Shown here one piece after another: positions 26,052-34,396 of a DNA stretch of 42,024 nucleotides. The DNA comes from Burkholderiaceae bacterium 16 (GTDB lineage: Bacteria; Pseudomonadota; Gammaproteobacteria; Burkholderiales; Burkholderiaceae): the NCBI GenBank assembly GCA_000955785.1, contig JYOD01000099.1, forward strand, positions 1-42,024, written 5' to 3'. Positions within the stretch are counted from its first letter, which is position 1; each line of letters opens with the position of its first letter. A model generated the notes under the pieces. The model ran no database searches and was not told where the DNA came from. It saw only the letters and a program-made list of their open reading frames with translations. A program made the translations under genes and the position numbers.

Positions 26052-26230
26052 ATGGCCCTGATCGACATCAATAACGCCTAGAAAGCCGCGCAGGAATTTG
26101 GCGAGGCGAGAGGCTGGAGCCAACACCACAGGCCCGAGAACCTAATGGCGCTCATTCAGCCCAGTGATGAACCCCCGGTCATAGCCCGGGCGTTCATTGT
26201 TCAGGCTTGGGTTGCGGACCGTGCCGCCGT
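26052..26230 (+). pseudogene. Remnant of a MazG-like nucleotide pyrophosphohydrolase gene
   Basis: From ATG 26052 the frame reads MALIDINNA, a TAG (26079-26081), then KAAQEFGEARGWSQHHRPEN and LMALI. This matches the first helix of small MazG-like NTP pyrophosphohydrolases ('...FGEARGW.QFH.PKNLAMAL..E'). After that the family similarity stops, and the catalytic EExxE region is missing. So an internal stop and a loss of the 3' three quarters are both visible. Confidence 0.6.
26168..26196 (-). terminator. Strong hairpin downstream of the sterol desaturase gene
   Basis: TGAACCCCCGG and CCCGGGCGTTCA pair over about 11 bases around a TCATAG loop. It begins some 38 bases past the stop of the minus-strand desaturase gene. 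There is no T run on the distal side, so it may stabilise or end the transcript only weakly. Confidence 0.4.
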
Positions 26231-26233
26231 GGC

Positions 26234-27157
26234 TTAGCGGGTCGTTAAGGGCACCGCGGCTTGTGCTTCATGGTTTTGCCGGCGCAGGTTCTCCGTGGTG
26301 TCGCCCTTGCCGTCCGGGCTCCAGCCCGGGGGCAGGCCCAGGTAGCTGATTGCGTCCCACAGGTTGCGTGCCGAAGCGATGTCCCGTGCCAGGCTGACCC
26401 AGTGCTCGAACTGGTTGACGATCGGGTTGTGCGTCGTGGTCGGAGTGGTCAGGCCGTAGACGCAGGGTTCGTCGGCGCGTTCTTCCACATAGGTGCCGAA
26501 CAGGCGGTCGAAGATGATCAGCACGCCGCCGAAGTTCGCATCCAGATAACCGATGTTCGAAGCATGGTGCACGCGGTGGGCCGACGGAGTGTTGAACACG
26601 TACTCAAACCGGCCCAGCTTCGGGATCCAGGTGGCGTGGAGCCAGAACTGGTACAGCAGATTGAAGCTCAGGGCAGCCAGCACGACTTCCGGACGCACGC
26701 CGAGCCAGACCAGCGGGGCAAAGAACAGTGCCGTGCCGGTGAGCTTGCCGGTCCAGCCAAGGCGGTAGGCCGTGCCCAGCGTCAGTTCGTTCGGCGAGTG
26801 GTGGACCGCATGCGTTGCCCAGAAGAAGCGGATGCGGTGCGAAGCGCGGTGGTACCAGTAGTAACAGAATTCCTGGCCGATGAAGAGCAGCAGCACCATC
26901 AGCGCGCTGTTGATCTCGACCGTGAAGATGCGATGTTCCCAGGCGAACGAGAAGATCGGCGTGGCCAGCGACAGCGGAAGCAGCGCAAACAGCTTGCGGC
27001 CGGCCAGGTCGGCCAGCGACATCCAGACTTCGTGCCAGGGGTAGGCCTTGCCTTCCTTTTGCGCCTTTCGGGCCAGGACGTAGGCCTCGACCAGCGAGAC
27101 TGCCACTATGAACGACGTGACGAAGAACGCGATTTGTGCAAAGTTGTGCATGTTCAT
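26234..27157 (-). CDS. Sterol desaturase / fatty acid hydroxylase family membrane protein
   Basis: A 307-residue integral membrane di-iron enzyme. The histidine clusters are present in order: 'HRASHR' (HX3H), 'HAVHHS' (HX2HH), then 'HATW' and 'HRVHHA' (HX2HH). Four or so membrane helices precede and separate them. The family uses oxygen to hydroxylate or desaturate lipids; in bacteria the substrates are often unknown. The ATG at 27157 (MNMHNF) starts the first helix cleanly, while longer frames add Cys-rich residues. No electron-transfer partner gene is adjacent. The DUF4410 gene is divergent from it. Confidence 0.9.
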   Translation of the reverse strand: MNMHNFAQIAFFVTSFIVAVSLVEAYVLARKAQKEGKAYPWHEVWMSLADLAGRKLFALLPLSLATPIFSFAWEHRIFTVEINSALMVLLLFIGQEFCYYWYHRASHRIRFFWATHAVHHSPNELTLGTAYRLGWTGKLTGTALFFAPLVWLGVRPEVVLAALSFNLLYQFWLHATWIPKLGRFEYVFNTPSAHRVHHASNIGYLDANFGGVLIIFDRLFGTYVEERADEPCVYGLTTPTTTHNPIVNQFEHWVSLARDIASARNLWDAISYLGLPPGWSPDGKGDTTENLRRQNHEAQAAVPLTTR

Positions 27158-27321
27158 TCCAATGCAGTGAGTTGGACGCGTTGTCTGCGGAAGGGCCGCG
27201 TTCGCGTCGGTGAGGCAAATGTAGTAGTCGGCCGCGCCGAACGCCATGCGGGAAATATGTCGCCGGATGTCACCGCATCCGGCCTGCACGGCGCACGGCG
27301 CCTGGCTGCGCCAGCGCTGGT

Positions 27322-27984
27322 GTGACCGGTGTCAGCCAGACCCTGGTGCAGCCGCAGGCGCGTGCCGACGTCATCTACGTGCAGGCTTTTGATGCCAGCC
27401 CCGACCAGGTGAAGTTGGACAGTGGCATCGCACAGAAGCTGAAGACGATGGTTAGCGGCAGTTCCTCGGCCAACGAGCAAATGCAAGCCGCACAGGCAGC
27501 ACGCGAAGAGGTGTCCGACGAAATCGTGCGCCAGCTGCAGGCCAAGGGACTGAACGCGGTGCGCAGCGATGCCCCGGCGCCGGCCAACGGCAATGCGCTG
27601 ATCGGCGCGGGCAACTTCCAGAAGCTCGATGAAGGCATGCGCCGCCGTCGCATGCTGATCGGCCTCGGCGCGGGCAAGAGCGAAGTCGGCGCTTCGGTCC
27701 AGCTGCTGTACAAGCCTGCCGGCAGCACGCCGGTGCTGCTGGAAACCTTTACTGCCGACGCCAACAGCGGCCATATCCCGGGCATGGCCGAATCCGCTGG
27801 TCTAGGCGCCGCAGCCGGCCATCTCACGATGACCGCAGCAGCGGCTGCGAGCGTGCACGGCGCCACGGAAGTGAAGCGCACCACCCTCTCCGGCGATGCG
27901 CAACGCCTGGGCGATTCGATTGCTAAGCAGGTGCTGGCAGCCAATGCGGCCAACGGCTGGGTCCCGGCCGCGCACGCCGAATAA
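27322..27984 (+). CDS. DUF4410 domain protein, N-terminus uncertain
   Basis: A 220-residue product from GTG 27322, covering the DUF4410 core: 'ADVIYVQAFDASPDQVKLDSG', 'SDEIVRQLQAKGLNAVRSD', 'GRRRRMLIGLGAGKSEV'-like glycine segment and the Ala-rich helix near 170-185. Family members are usually lipoproteins. In the same frame just upstream the codons read 'APGCASAGVTGVSQ', which looks like a lipobox and mature start, but no start codon or hydrophobic signal is found before it. The 5' end may therefore be damaged or mis-sequenced. Function unknown. Confidence 0.75.
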   Translation: MTGVSQTLVQPQARADVIYVQAFDASPDQVKLDSGIAQKLKTMVSGSSSANEQMQAAQAAREEVSDEIVRQLQAKGLNAVRSDAPAPANGNALIGAGNFQKLDEGMRRRRMLIGLGAGKSEVGASVQLLYKPAGSTPVLLETFTADANSGHIPGMAESAGLGAAAGHLTMTAAAAASVHGATEVKRTTLSGDAQRLGDSIAKQVLAANAANGWVPAAHAE

Positions 27985-28015
27985 GCCGTCGCTGTTCAGT
28001 ACGGCTATTTCTGTT
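27984..28015 (+). terminator. Weak terminator candidate after the DUF4410 gene
   Basis: AGCCGT (27984-27989) pairs with ACGGCT (28001-28006), followed by ATTTCTGTT. The stem is short and the T tail imperfect. Confidence 0.35.
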
Positions 28016-28475
28016 AATGGCGCCCACTAACAGCGCTAACGCGGGTGCCACACCTGCCCTGCGCGCAGGACCGCAGTGCATCATTCGATGCCATATCTCG
28101 TCGGGGATTGAAATCTGATCGACGAGCTTCCCGCCTGATTTACCCCCGGCATTCGCCTACTCCCTGTTGGTGCCGCCACCCGGCTTGCGGCGCCACCTTT
28201 CCGTTCAAAATGCCCATCCGTCTACCTGCCCGGCGCCCTTCTCTTGTGCGCCGCACCATTCACGGGCACGGTTCACGCTTCCGGCGTCCGCGCGTCCCGC
28301 CCTCTTTGCAACGAAGAAAGATCCTTATAAATCAAATATTTAGGCCCACATCACCGCAGGCTCGCACGAGGACAGGAAAGGTGGTCCGCAATTTGCGTTA
28401 TCGGTGTAACTGCCTACTGTCGACAGTTGAATATCGACATACAGTCACACTATCGCCAATCCGAGGAATAAAAAA
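27985..28475. other. Intergenic region before the large catabolic cluster
   Basis: About 490 bases with no credible gene. The first 300 bases are GC-rich and featureless. From 28320 the DNA becomes AT-richer and carries the candidate promoter and operator of the cluster. Confidence 0.6.
28393..28440 (+). promoter_or_regulatory. Promoter with palindromic operator for the catabolic cluster
   Basis: -35 TTGCGT (28393-28398), 16-base spacer, -10 TACTGT (28415-28420). The perfect 12-base palindrome ACTGTCGACAGT (28416-28427) overlaps the -10. A related TATCGACA lies at 28432-28439. A repressor here, plausibly the cluster's own GntR/FCD protein, would block transcription. The ribosome site is GAGGAAT, seven bases before ATG 28476. 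Confidence 0.45.
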
Positions 28476-29270
28476 ATGGGCAATAACGTCTCTTCCCGCC
28501 TGGTTCCCGCCATCTCCGAGGCTGAGCAACGGGTGCGCGAGGATCTCGCCGCCGCCTACCGCCTGGTCGCGCTATATGGCATGGACGACAGCATCTACAC
28601 CCATATTTCGGCGCGTGTGCCCGGCACGGAAGACCGCTTCCTGATCAACCCCTTCGGGATGCTGTTCAGGGATATCACCGCCTCATCGCTGGTCTGCATC
28701 GACCTCGACGGGCACATCATCAGCGGGCCGCCGGGGCAGGACGTCAATCCCGCGGGCTTCACGATTCACAGCGCGGTGCACGCCGCGCGCCACGACGCAG
28801 CCTGCGTATTGCATACGCATACGGTGGCAGGCGTGGCGGTATCTTCGCTGGCCTGCGGCCTGCAGCCGTCCAACCAATGGGCGCTGCAGTTCCACGAACG
28901 CGTTGCGTATCACGACTTCGAGGGCATTGCGCTTGACCATGAAGAGCGCGTTCGCCTGATCGCCGATCTCGGCCCCGATAAGCGCGCCCTGATCCTGCGC
29001 AATCACGGCCTGGTGACGCTTGGCCGCAGCGTGGCGGAGGCCTTCATCCTCATGCACAACCTCGAGCGCGCCTGCCGCGTGCAGGTGGCGATCCAGTCGA
29101 GCGGCCAGTTGGTCAATCCGGTGCCTGAGGCCATCCGCGAGAAAACTGCGCGCCAGTACGAAAGCGGCGATACCAACCGGCTGGCCGGGTCACCCGACCC
29201 GTACACGCGTGAGTGGCGCGCCTTGCTCGAGCGGCTGGAACCCGCCGCTTCCACGTCGTTCCGCGACTGA
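28476..29270 (+). CDS. Class II aldolase/adducin family protein
   Basis: A 264-residue zinc-dependent aldolase-family protein. The zinc ligands are visible as His113 and His115 in 'VLHTHT' and His177 in 'LRNHGLV'. Family members cleave or decarboxylate sugar-like and hydroxy-acid substrates such as fuculose phosphate or 4-hydroxy-2-oxo acids. Many belong to amine and amino-acid catabolic clusters with unknown substrate, as this one does. It opens the cluster, 57 bases ahead of the binding-protein gene. Confidence 0.88.
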   Translation: MGNNVSSRLVPAISEAEQRVREDLAAAYRLVALYGMDDSIYTHISARVPGTEDRFLINPFGMLFRDITASSLVCIDLDGHIISGPPGQDVNPAGFTIHSAVHAARHDAACVLHTHTVAGVAVSSLACGLQPSNQWALQFHERVAYHDFEGIALDHEERVRLIADLGPDKRALILRNHGLVTLGRSVAEAFILMHNLERACRVQVAIQSSGQLVNPVPEAIREKTARQYESGDTNRLAGSPDPYTREWRALLERLEPAASTSFRD

Positions 29271-29327
29271 CCCCCCACCCTTTCGTCTTGCCAGTTCCAC
29301 ATACCAAGCCCCCAGGAGAGTCTCGCC

Positions 29328-30893
29328 ATGAATCGTCGCCAACTGATCAAAATGGGTGTCGCCACCACCGGGCTGTCGCTCGCGGGTGTGCCGTTCCACG
29401 TCCTCGCGCAGGGAAAGAAGGGCGGCGTGATCAACGCGCTCGTGCAGCCGGAGCCCTCCGGCCTGATGATCGGCATTACCCAGAACGGCCCCACCCAACT
29501 TATCTCCGGCAACATCTACGAGGGCCTGCTGCGTTATGACGAGAAGCTGGAGCCGCAGCCGGCGCTGGCGACTTCCTGGACGGTCAACCCGACCGGTACC
29601 GTGTACACATTCAAGCTCAAGCCCAAGGTCACGTGGCATGACGGCAAGCCGTTCACCGCGGCCGATGTGGTGTTTTCCGCCGATGTGTTCCTGCGCAAGA
29701 CGCACGCCCGGCTGCGGGCCAACCTGGCGGCCGTGGAGAGCATCCGCGCAGTGGACCCGCTCACGGTGGAATTCAAGCTGAAGTATCCGTTTGGCCCGTT
29801 CCTCGGCATCTTCGAAGTGGGCACCATGCCCATGGTGCCCAAGCATATCTACGAGGGCACGGATTTCCTGACCAACCCGGCCAACGCCAGGCCCATCGGC
29901 ACCGGCCCGCTGAAGTTCAAGGAATGGGTGCGCGGCTCGTACATCCAGCTGGTGCGCAACGACGCGTACCACCAGCCCGACGTGCCGCTGGTCGACAGCG
30001 TGTACTTCCACGTGATTCCCGATGCCTCCGCACGCGCCGCGGCGTTCGAGTCCGGCAAGGTCGACCTGGTGCCCGGCGGCGCGGTGGAGTACTTCGACGT
30101 GGCGCGCCTGAGCAAGCTGCCCGGCGTGCAGGTCACCACCAAGGGCTGGGAATTCTTCGCGCCGCACTCGTGGCTGTGGGTCAATAACCGCAAGGCGCCG
30201 ATGGACAACATCAAGTTCCGCCAGGCGCTGGCCTTTGCCATCGACCGCGATGCGATCTCCAAGGTGGCATGGCAGGGCTATGCGAAAACCGCCACCGGCC
30301 CCTTCAACAGCCACATCAAGTACGCCAGCACCGATGTGGCCAAGTATCCGCGCGACCTGGCCCGCGCCAAGCAGTTGCTGACTGAATCCGGCTACAAGGG
30401 CGAAACGCTGCGCCTGCTGCCCCTGCCCTACGGCGAAACCTGGACCCGCTCCGCCGAAATCGTGCGGCAAAACCTGCAGCAAGCTGGCGTGAAGATCGAG
30501 ATGACGCCCACCGACGTGGCAGGCTGGGGCGAGCGCCTGAACAAGTGGGACTACGACCTCGCCTTCACATACGTCTACCAGTACGGCGATCCGGCACTGG
30601 GCGTGGCGCGCAACTACACCTCGGATAACATCGCGCAGGGCTCGCCTTTCAACAACGTTGAGGGCTATCGCAATGCCAAGGTCGACGAGTTGTTCCAGGC
30701 CGGCGCGCGCGAGATCGATCCCGCCAAGCGGGCGGCGATCTACCACCAGGTGCAGAAGATCCTGGTCGACGAAATGCCCGTCGTGTGGATGCACGAGCTC
30801 AATTTCCCCACCCTGTTCCGCACCCGCATCAACAATCCCATCAGTTCCGGCATCGGCCTGAACGACGGCCTCGGCCGCGCCTGGCTGGCGTGA
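29328..30893 (+). CDS. Peptide/opine-type ABC transporter substrate-binding protein (SBP family 5)
   Basis: A 521-residue periplasmic binding protein of the DppA/OppA family. The N-terminus MNRRQLIKMGVATTGLSLAG has a twin arginine (residues 3-4) and a hydrophobic stretch, ending near ALAQ-like 'VLAQG', so Tat export is possible. The body has the family pattern 'LEPQPALATSWTVNP...YTFKLKPKVTWHDGKPFTAADVVFS'-type region at about 75-125, given here in part. AGGAGAG precedes the ATG. It should deliver the cluster's substrate to the permeases that follow. Confidence 0.93.
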   Translation: MNRRQLIKMGVATTGLSLAGVPFHVLAQGKKGGVINALVQPEPSGLMIGITQNGPTQLISGNIYEGLLRYDEKLEPQPALATSWTVNPTGTVYTFKLKPKVTWHDGKPFTAADVVFSADVFLRKTHARLRANLAAVESIRAVDPLTVEFKLKYPFGPFLGIFEVGTMPMVPKHIYEGTDFLTNPANARPIGTGPLKFKEWVRGSYIQLVRNDAYHQPDVPLVDSVYFHVIPDASARAAAFESGKVDLVPGGAVEYFDVARLSKLPGVQVTTKGWEFFAPHSWLWVNNRKAPMDNIKFRQALAFAIDRDAISKVAWQGYAKTATGPFNSHIKYASTDVAKYPRDLARAKQLLTESGYKGETLRLLPLPYGETWTRSAEIVRQNLQQAGVKIEMTPTDVAGWGERLNKWDYDLAFTYVYQYGDPALGVARNYTSDNIAQGSPFNNVEGYRNAKVDELFQAGAREIDPAKRAAIYHQVQKILVDEMPVVWMHELNFPTLFRTRINNPISSGIGLNDGLGRAWLA

Positions 30894-30924
30894 TGGCAGT
30901 CATCTTCATCTCGGGGGCAAAGCC

Positions 30925-31899
30925 ATGAGTCGTACGCAGCGCATGCTAGGCCGGATGGTACAGGGCGTAATCGCGATCCTGGTCATCGCGACCGTCAACT
31001 TCCTGCTGATCCGGGCCGCACCGGGCGATCCGGTCTCGGTGATGGCTGGCGAGGCCGGCGCATCGGACCCGCAGTTCGTCGCGCAGTTGCGCGCGCAGTT
31101 CGGGCTGGACAAGCCGGTGCCGGAGCAATTGGCCACCTACCTCGGCCATGTGGTGCAGTTGGACCTGGGTTACTCGTACCGGCAGCAGCAGCCGGTGCTG
31201 GACCTGATCCGACAGCGCCTGCCCGCCACGCTGATCCTGACCGGCAGCGCCTTCCTGCTCTCGGTGCTGTTCGGCGTGGTGTTGGGGGCATGGGCGAGCC
31301 GGCGTGCCGGGAGCTGGGTGGATAACGCCATCACCCTGTTCGCCCTGGTGTTCTATGCGACGCCGCTGTACTGGCTGGCGATGATGGCGGTGCTGCTGTT
31401 CTCGGTGAAGCTCGACTGGCTGCCGGGCTTTGGGTACTTCACTGTGGGCGCGGACCTGCACGGCCTGGCGCTGGTGTTCGACATTGCCTCGCACCTCGTG
31501 CTGCCGGCGCTCACGCTGGCCCTGTTCTACATGGCAGTGTATGCGCGCATGACCCGGGCCTCGATGCTGGAGGTGGCGCAGATGGATTTCGTCAAGACCG
31601 CGCGTGCGAAGGGCGTGCGGCCGGGGCGTATCCAGCGCGCCCACATATTGCGCAACGCCCTGCTGCCGGTCGTCACGCTGGCCGGCATCCAGGCTGGCGG
31701 CATGATCGGCGGCGCGGTGCTGACCGAGACGGTGTTTGCGTGGCCCGGCATTGGCCGCCTGATGTTCGACGCCCTGCTGCAGCGCGACTACAACCTGCTG
31801 CTGGGCTGCTTCCTGGTCACCGCGGCCATGGCCGTGTTGTTCAACCTGTTGACCGATTTTGTCTACACGCTGGTCGACCCGCGGATCGAGATGCAATGA
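30925..31899 (+). CDS. ABC transporter permease, DppB-type
   Basis: A 324-residue inner membrane permease with six helices and the BPD_transp_1 EAA loop 'DFVKTARAKGVRPGRIQRAHILRNALLP', the contact site for the ATPase. The opening 'MLGRMVQGVIAILVIATVNFLLIRAAPGDP' is typical of DppB. The last codons overlap the next permease by four bases (ATGA). Confidence 0.93.
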   Translation: MSRTQRMLGRMVQGVIAILVIATVNFLLIRAAPGDPVSVMAGEAGASDPQFVAQLRAQFGLDKPVPEQLATYLGHVVQLDLGYSYRQQQPVLDLIRQRLPATLILTGSAFLLSVLFGVVLGAWASRRAGSWVDNAITLFALVFYATPLYWLAMMAVLLFSVKLDWLPGFGYFTVGADLHGLALVFDIASHLVLPALTLALFYMAVYARMTRASMLEVAQMDFVKTARAKGVRPGRIQRAHILRNALLPVVTLAGIQAGGMIGGAVLTETVFAWPGIGRLMFDALLQRDYNLLLGCFLVTAAMAVLFNLLTDFVYTLVDPRIEMQ

Positions 31900-32738
31900 A
31901 AAATACTTTCTGGCGGCGTTTCTGCCGCAACAAGGCAGCCGTGCTCGGCATGGTGGTATTGGCGGGCTTTGCCGTGCTCGCGCTGTTCGGCCCGTGGATG
32001 GCGGGGAACGATCCCTGGGACATGGTGCAACAGCCGTTCCTGCAGCCCATGCAGGAGGCCGGCTTTGCCATGGGCACCGACACCATGGGGCGCGACATCC
32101 TGGCGGGCGTGATCCACGGCGCACGCATCTCACTGCTGATCGGTGTGGTGTCTACCGTGGTCTCGCTGCTGATCGGTGTGACGCTGGGCGCCGTTTCAGG
32201 CTATTTCGGCGGCTGGATCGATGCAGCGCTGATGCGCTTTACCGAGTTGTTCCAGGCGGTGCCGAGCTTTGCGCTGGCGCTGGTGCTGGTGGCGATCTTC
32301 GAGCCGTCCATTGGCTCCATCGTGGCCGCGATCGCCATCGTGTCCTGGCCGCCAGTGGCGCGCCTGGTGCGCAGCGAGTTCCTCACGCTGCGCCAGCGCG
32401 ACTTTGTGCAGGCCGCCAAACTGGCCGGGCAATCGACGCCGCGCATCATCCTGTCGCAGATCCTGCCCAATGCCAGCTCCCCCATCGTGGTGATGGCGTC
32501 GCTGATGGTGGCGACCGCTATCCTGCTCGAATCCAGCCTGAGCTTTCTTGGGCTGGGCGACCCTAACCATATGAGCTGGGGCTATATGGTGGGCTCGGCA
32601 CGCACGGTGCTGCGCCAGGCCTGGTGGATGGCAGTATTTCCCGGCACGGCCATCTTGCTGACGGTCCTGGCACTCAACATGGTGGGCGAAGGCCTGAACG
32701 ACGCGCTGAACGCGCGGCTTGGTGGGAGCGGACGATGA
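31896..32738 (+). CDS. ABC transporter permease, DppC-type
   Basis: A 280-residue permease. Its start (ATG 31896) overlaps the DppB-type stop as ATGA and gives the DppC-like N-terminus 'MKNTFWRRFCRNKAAVLGMV'. 'GTDTMGRDILAGVIHGARISL' is the family signature, and the EAA loop is 'DFVQAAKLAGQSTPRIILSQILPNASSP'. It ends with another ATGA overlap into the ATPase gene. Confidence 0.93.
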   Translation: MKNTFWRRFCRNKAAVLGMVVLAGFAVLALFGPWMAGNDPWDMVQQPFLQPMQEAGFAMGTDTMGRDILAGVIHGARISLLIGVVSTVVSLLIGVTLGAVSGYFGGWIDAALMRFTELFQAVPSFALALVLVAIFEPSIGSIVAAIAIVSWPPVARLVRSEFLTLRQRDFVQAAKLAGQSTPRIILSQILPNASSPIVVMASLMVATAILLESSLSFLGLGDPNHMSWGYMVGSARTVLRQAWWMAVFPGTAILLTVLALNMVGEGLNDALNARLGGSGR

Positions 32739-34396
32739 GCGCACCGGTACTTGATATCCAGGACCTGAGCATCCGCCTGCCGGCCGGCGGCGACCGCGCC
32801 CTGGCGGTGCAAGGCGCATCGCTGACGCTGGAAGCCGGCCAGACGCTGTGCGTGGTGGGCGAGTCCGGCTCGGGCAAGTCCATGATCGCCAATGCGGTAA
32901 TGGGCCTGCTGCCAAGGCCACATGTGGAACCGGTTGCCGGGCGCATCCTGTTCGAGGGCCAGGACCTGCTGCAGCTGGATGACGCCGCCATGCGCGAGTT
33001 GCGCGGCCAGAAGATCGGCATGGTATTCCAGGAACCCATGACGGCGCTCAACCCGGTGATGCGCATCGGCGACCAGATCGCTGAAGTGTTCGACGCGCAC
33101 CAACGTCTGGGCGCGGCCGAGAAGCGCAAGCGCATCGTGGCGGCGCTGGCCGATGTCGGCCTGCCCGATCCCGAACTGCTGTACGACAGCTATCCGTTCC
33201 GCTTGTCGGGCGGGCAACGCCAGCGAGTGATGATCGCGTGCGCCATGGCGCTGGAGCCGCGCCTGCTGATTGCCGACGAGCCCACCACCGCGCTCGACGT
33301 GACCACCCAGGCGCAGATCCTGCAGTTGATCCGCGATTTGCAGAAGCGGCGCGGCATGGCCGTGCTGTTTATTACGCACGATTTTGGCGTGGTGTCCGAG
33401 ATCGCCGACATGGTGGTGGTGATGCAGACCGGCACCATTGTCGAAGCCGGGCCGGCCGCGCGCGTGCTGACCGATCCGCAGCATCCCTATACGCGCAAGC
33501 TGATCAGCGCGATTCCAGGCGGCCATTTGCGCCAGCCGCCCGTGCAGGCGGAACTCAACCGCGTCCTGCAGGTGCAGGACCTGTGCAAGACCTATCGCAC
33601 TGGCGGCAGCCTGCTACGGCGCGGGCGCGAGGTGCAGGCCGCGCGCAACGTGAACTTTGAACTGCTGCGCGGGCAGACGCTCGGCCTGGTGGGCGAATCG
33701 GGCTCAGGCAAATCCACGGTGGGTCGCTGTATCGTCGGCCTGGCGCCATTCGACAGCGGCCGCATCGTGATCAACGGGCGCAACCTGTCGCAGGGCAGCG
33801 GCTTGCTGCAGCGCTCCGGCGGCAAGCTCCAGATGGTATTCCAGGATCCCTATGCCTCGCTCAATCCCCGCCACAGGATCGGCGCGGCCATTGCCTCCGG
33901 CCCGATCGCCCAGGGGGTCTCGCGCGAGGAGGCGCAGGCCCGCACGATCGAGCTTCTCGGGCTGGTCGGGCTGGGCCCGGAGGCGGCCGAGCGCTATCCG
34001 CACGAGTTTTCCGGCGGGCAGCGCCAGCGCATCGGCATTGCCCGGGCGCTGGCCATGCAGCCGGAGTTGCTAGTGGCGGACGAGCCCGTCTCCGCGCTCG
34101 ATGTATCAGTGCAGGCGCAGGTGCTGGAGCTGTTCGCCAAGGTGCGCGAGCAGTTCAAGCTGGCCATGGTCTTCATCACCCACGACCTGCGCGTGGCGGC
34201 GCAGATGTGCGACAAGATCGCCGTCATGCAGCGGGGCGAAGTGGTCGAATACGGCGAGACGGCCCGCGTGCTGAGCGCGCCTGAGCATCCGTACACGCGC
34301 AAGCTGATCGAGGCCATCCCGCGCCTGACACGGGCGCAGGAGGTTACCGAGGCACCGGAGCCGGACCGCCTGCAGGCGGTCGGAGGCTACGCATGA
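32735..34396 (+). CDS. Fused double ATPase of the peptide-type importer (DppD-DppF fusion, GsiA-like)
   Basis: A 553-residue protein containing two complete ABC ATPases in tandem. Domain 1 (about 1-265): Walker A 'VGESGSGKS' at 41-49, signature 'LSGGQRQR', Walker B 'LLIADEPTTALD'. Domain 2 (about 275-545): Walker A 'VGESGSGKS', signature 'FSGGQRQR', Walker B 'LLVADEPVSALD'. The oligopeptide C-terminal extension 'HPYTRKLI' is present after both. One polypeptide therefore powers both permeases. The gene overlaps its neighbours by four bases on each side. Confidence 0.93.
   Translation: MSAPVLDIQDLSIRLPAGGDRALAVQGASLTLEAGQTLCVVGESGSGKSMIANAVMGLLPRPHVEPVAGRILFEGQDLLQLDDAAMRELRGQKIGMVFQEPMTALNPVMRIGDQIAEVFDAHQRLGAAEKRKRIVAALADVGLPDPELLYDSYPFRLSGGQRQRVMIACAMALEPRLLIADEPTTALDVTTQAQILQLIRDLQKRRGMAVLFITHDFGVVSEIADMVVVMQTGTIVEAGPAARVLTDPQHPYTRKLISAIPGGHLRQPPVQAELNRVLQVQDLCKTYRTGGSLLRRGREVQAARNVNFELLRGQTLGLVGESGSGKSTVGRCIVGLAPFDSGRIVINGRNLSQGSGLLQRSGGKLQMVFQDPYASLNPRHRIGAAIASGPIAQGVSREEAQARTIELLGLVGLGPEAAERYPHEFSGGQRQRIGIARALAMQPELLVADEPVSALDVSVQAQVLELFAKVREQFKLAMVFITHDLRVAAQMCDKIAVMQRGEVVEYGETARVLSAPEHPYTRKLIEAIPRLTRAQEVTEAPEPDRLQAVGGYA

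Noticed and set aside
26261..27325. 354-codon open frame on the plus strand opposite the desaturase gene
   Set aside because: It is an antisense shadow of the histidine-rich desaturase gene with no recognisable domain.
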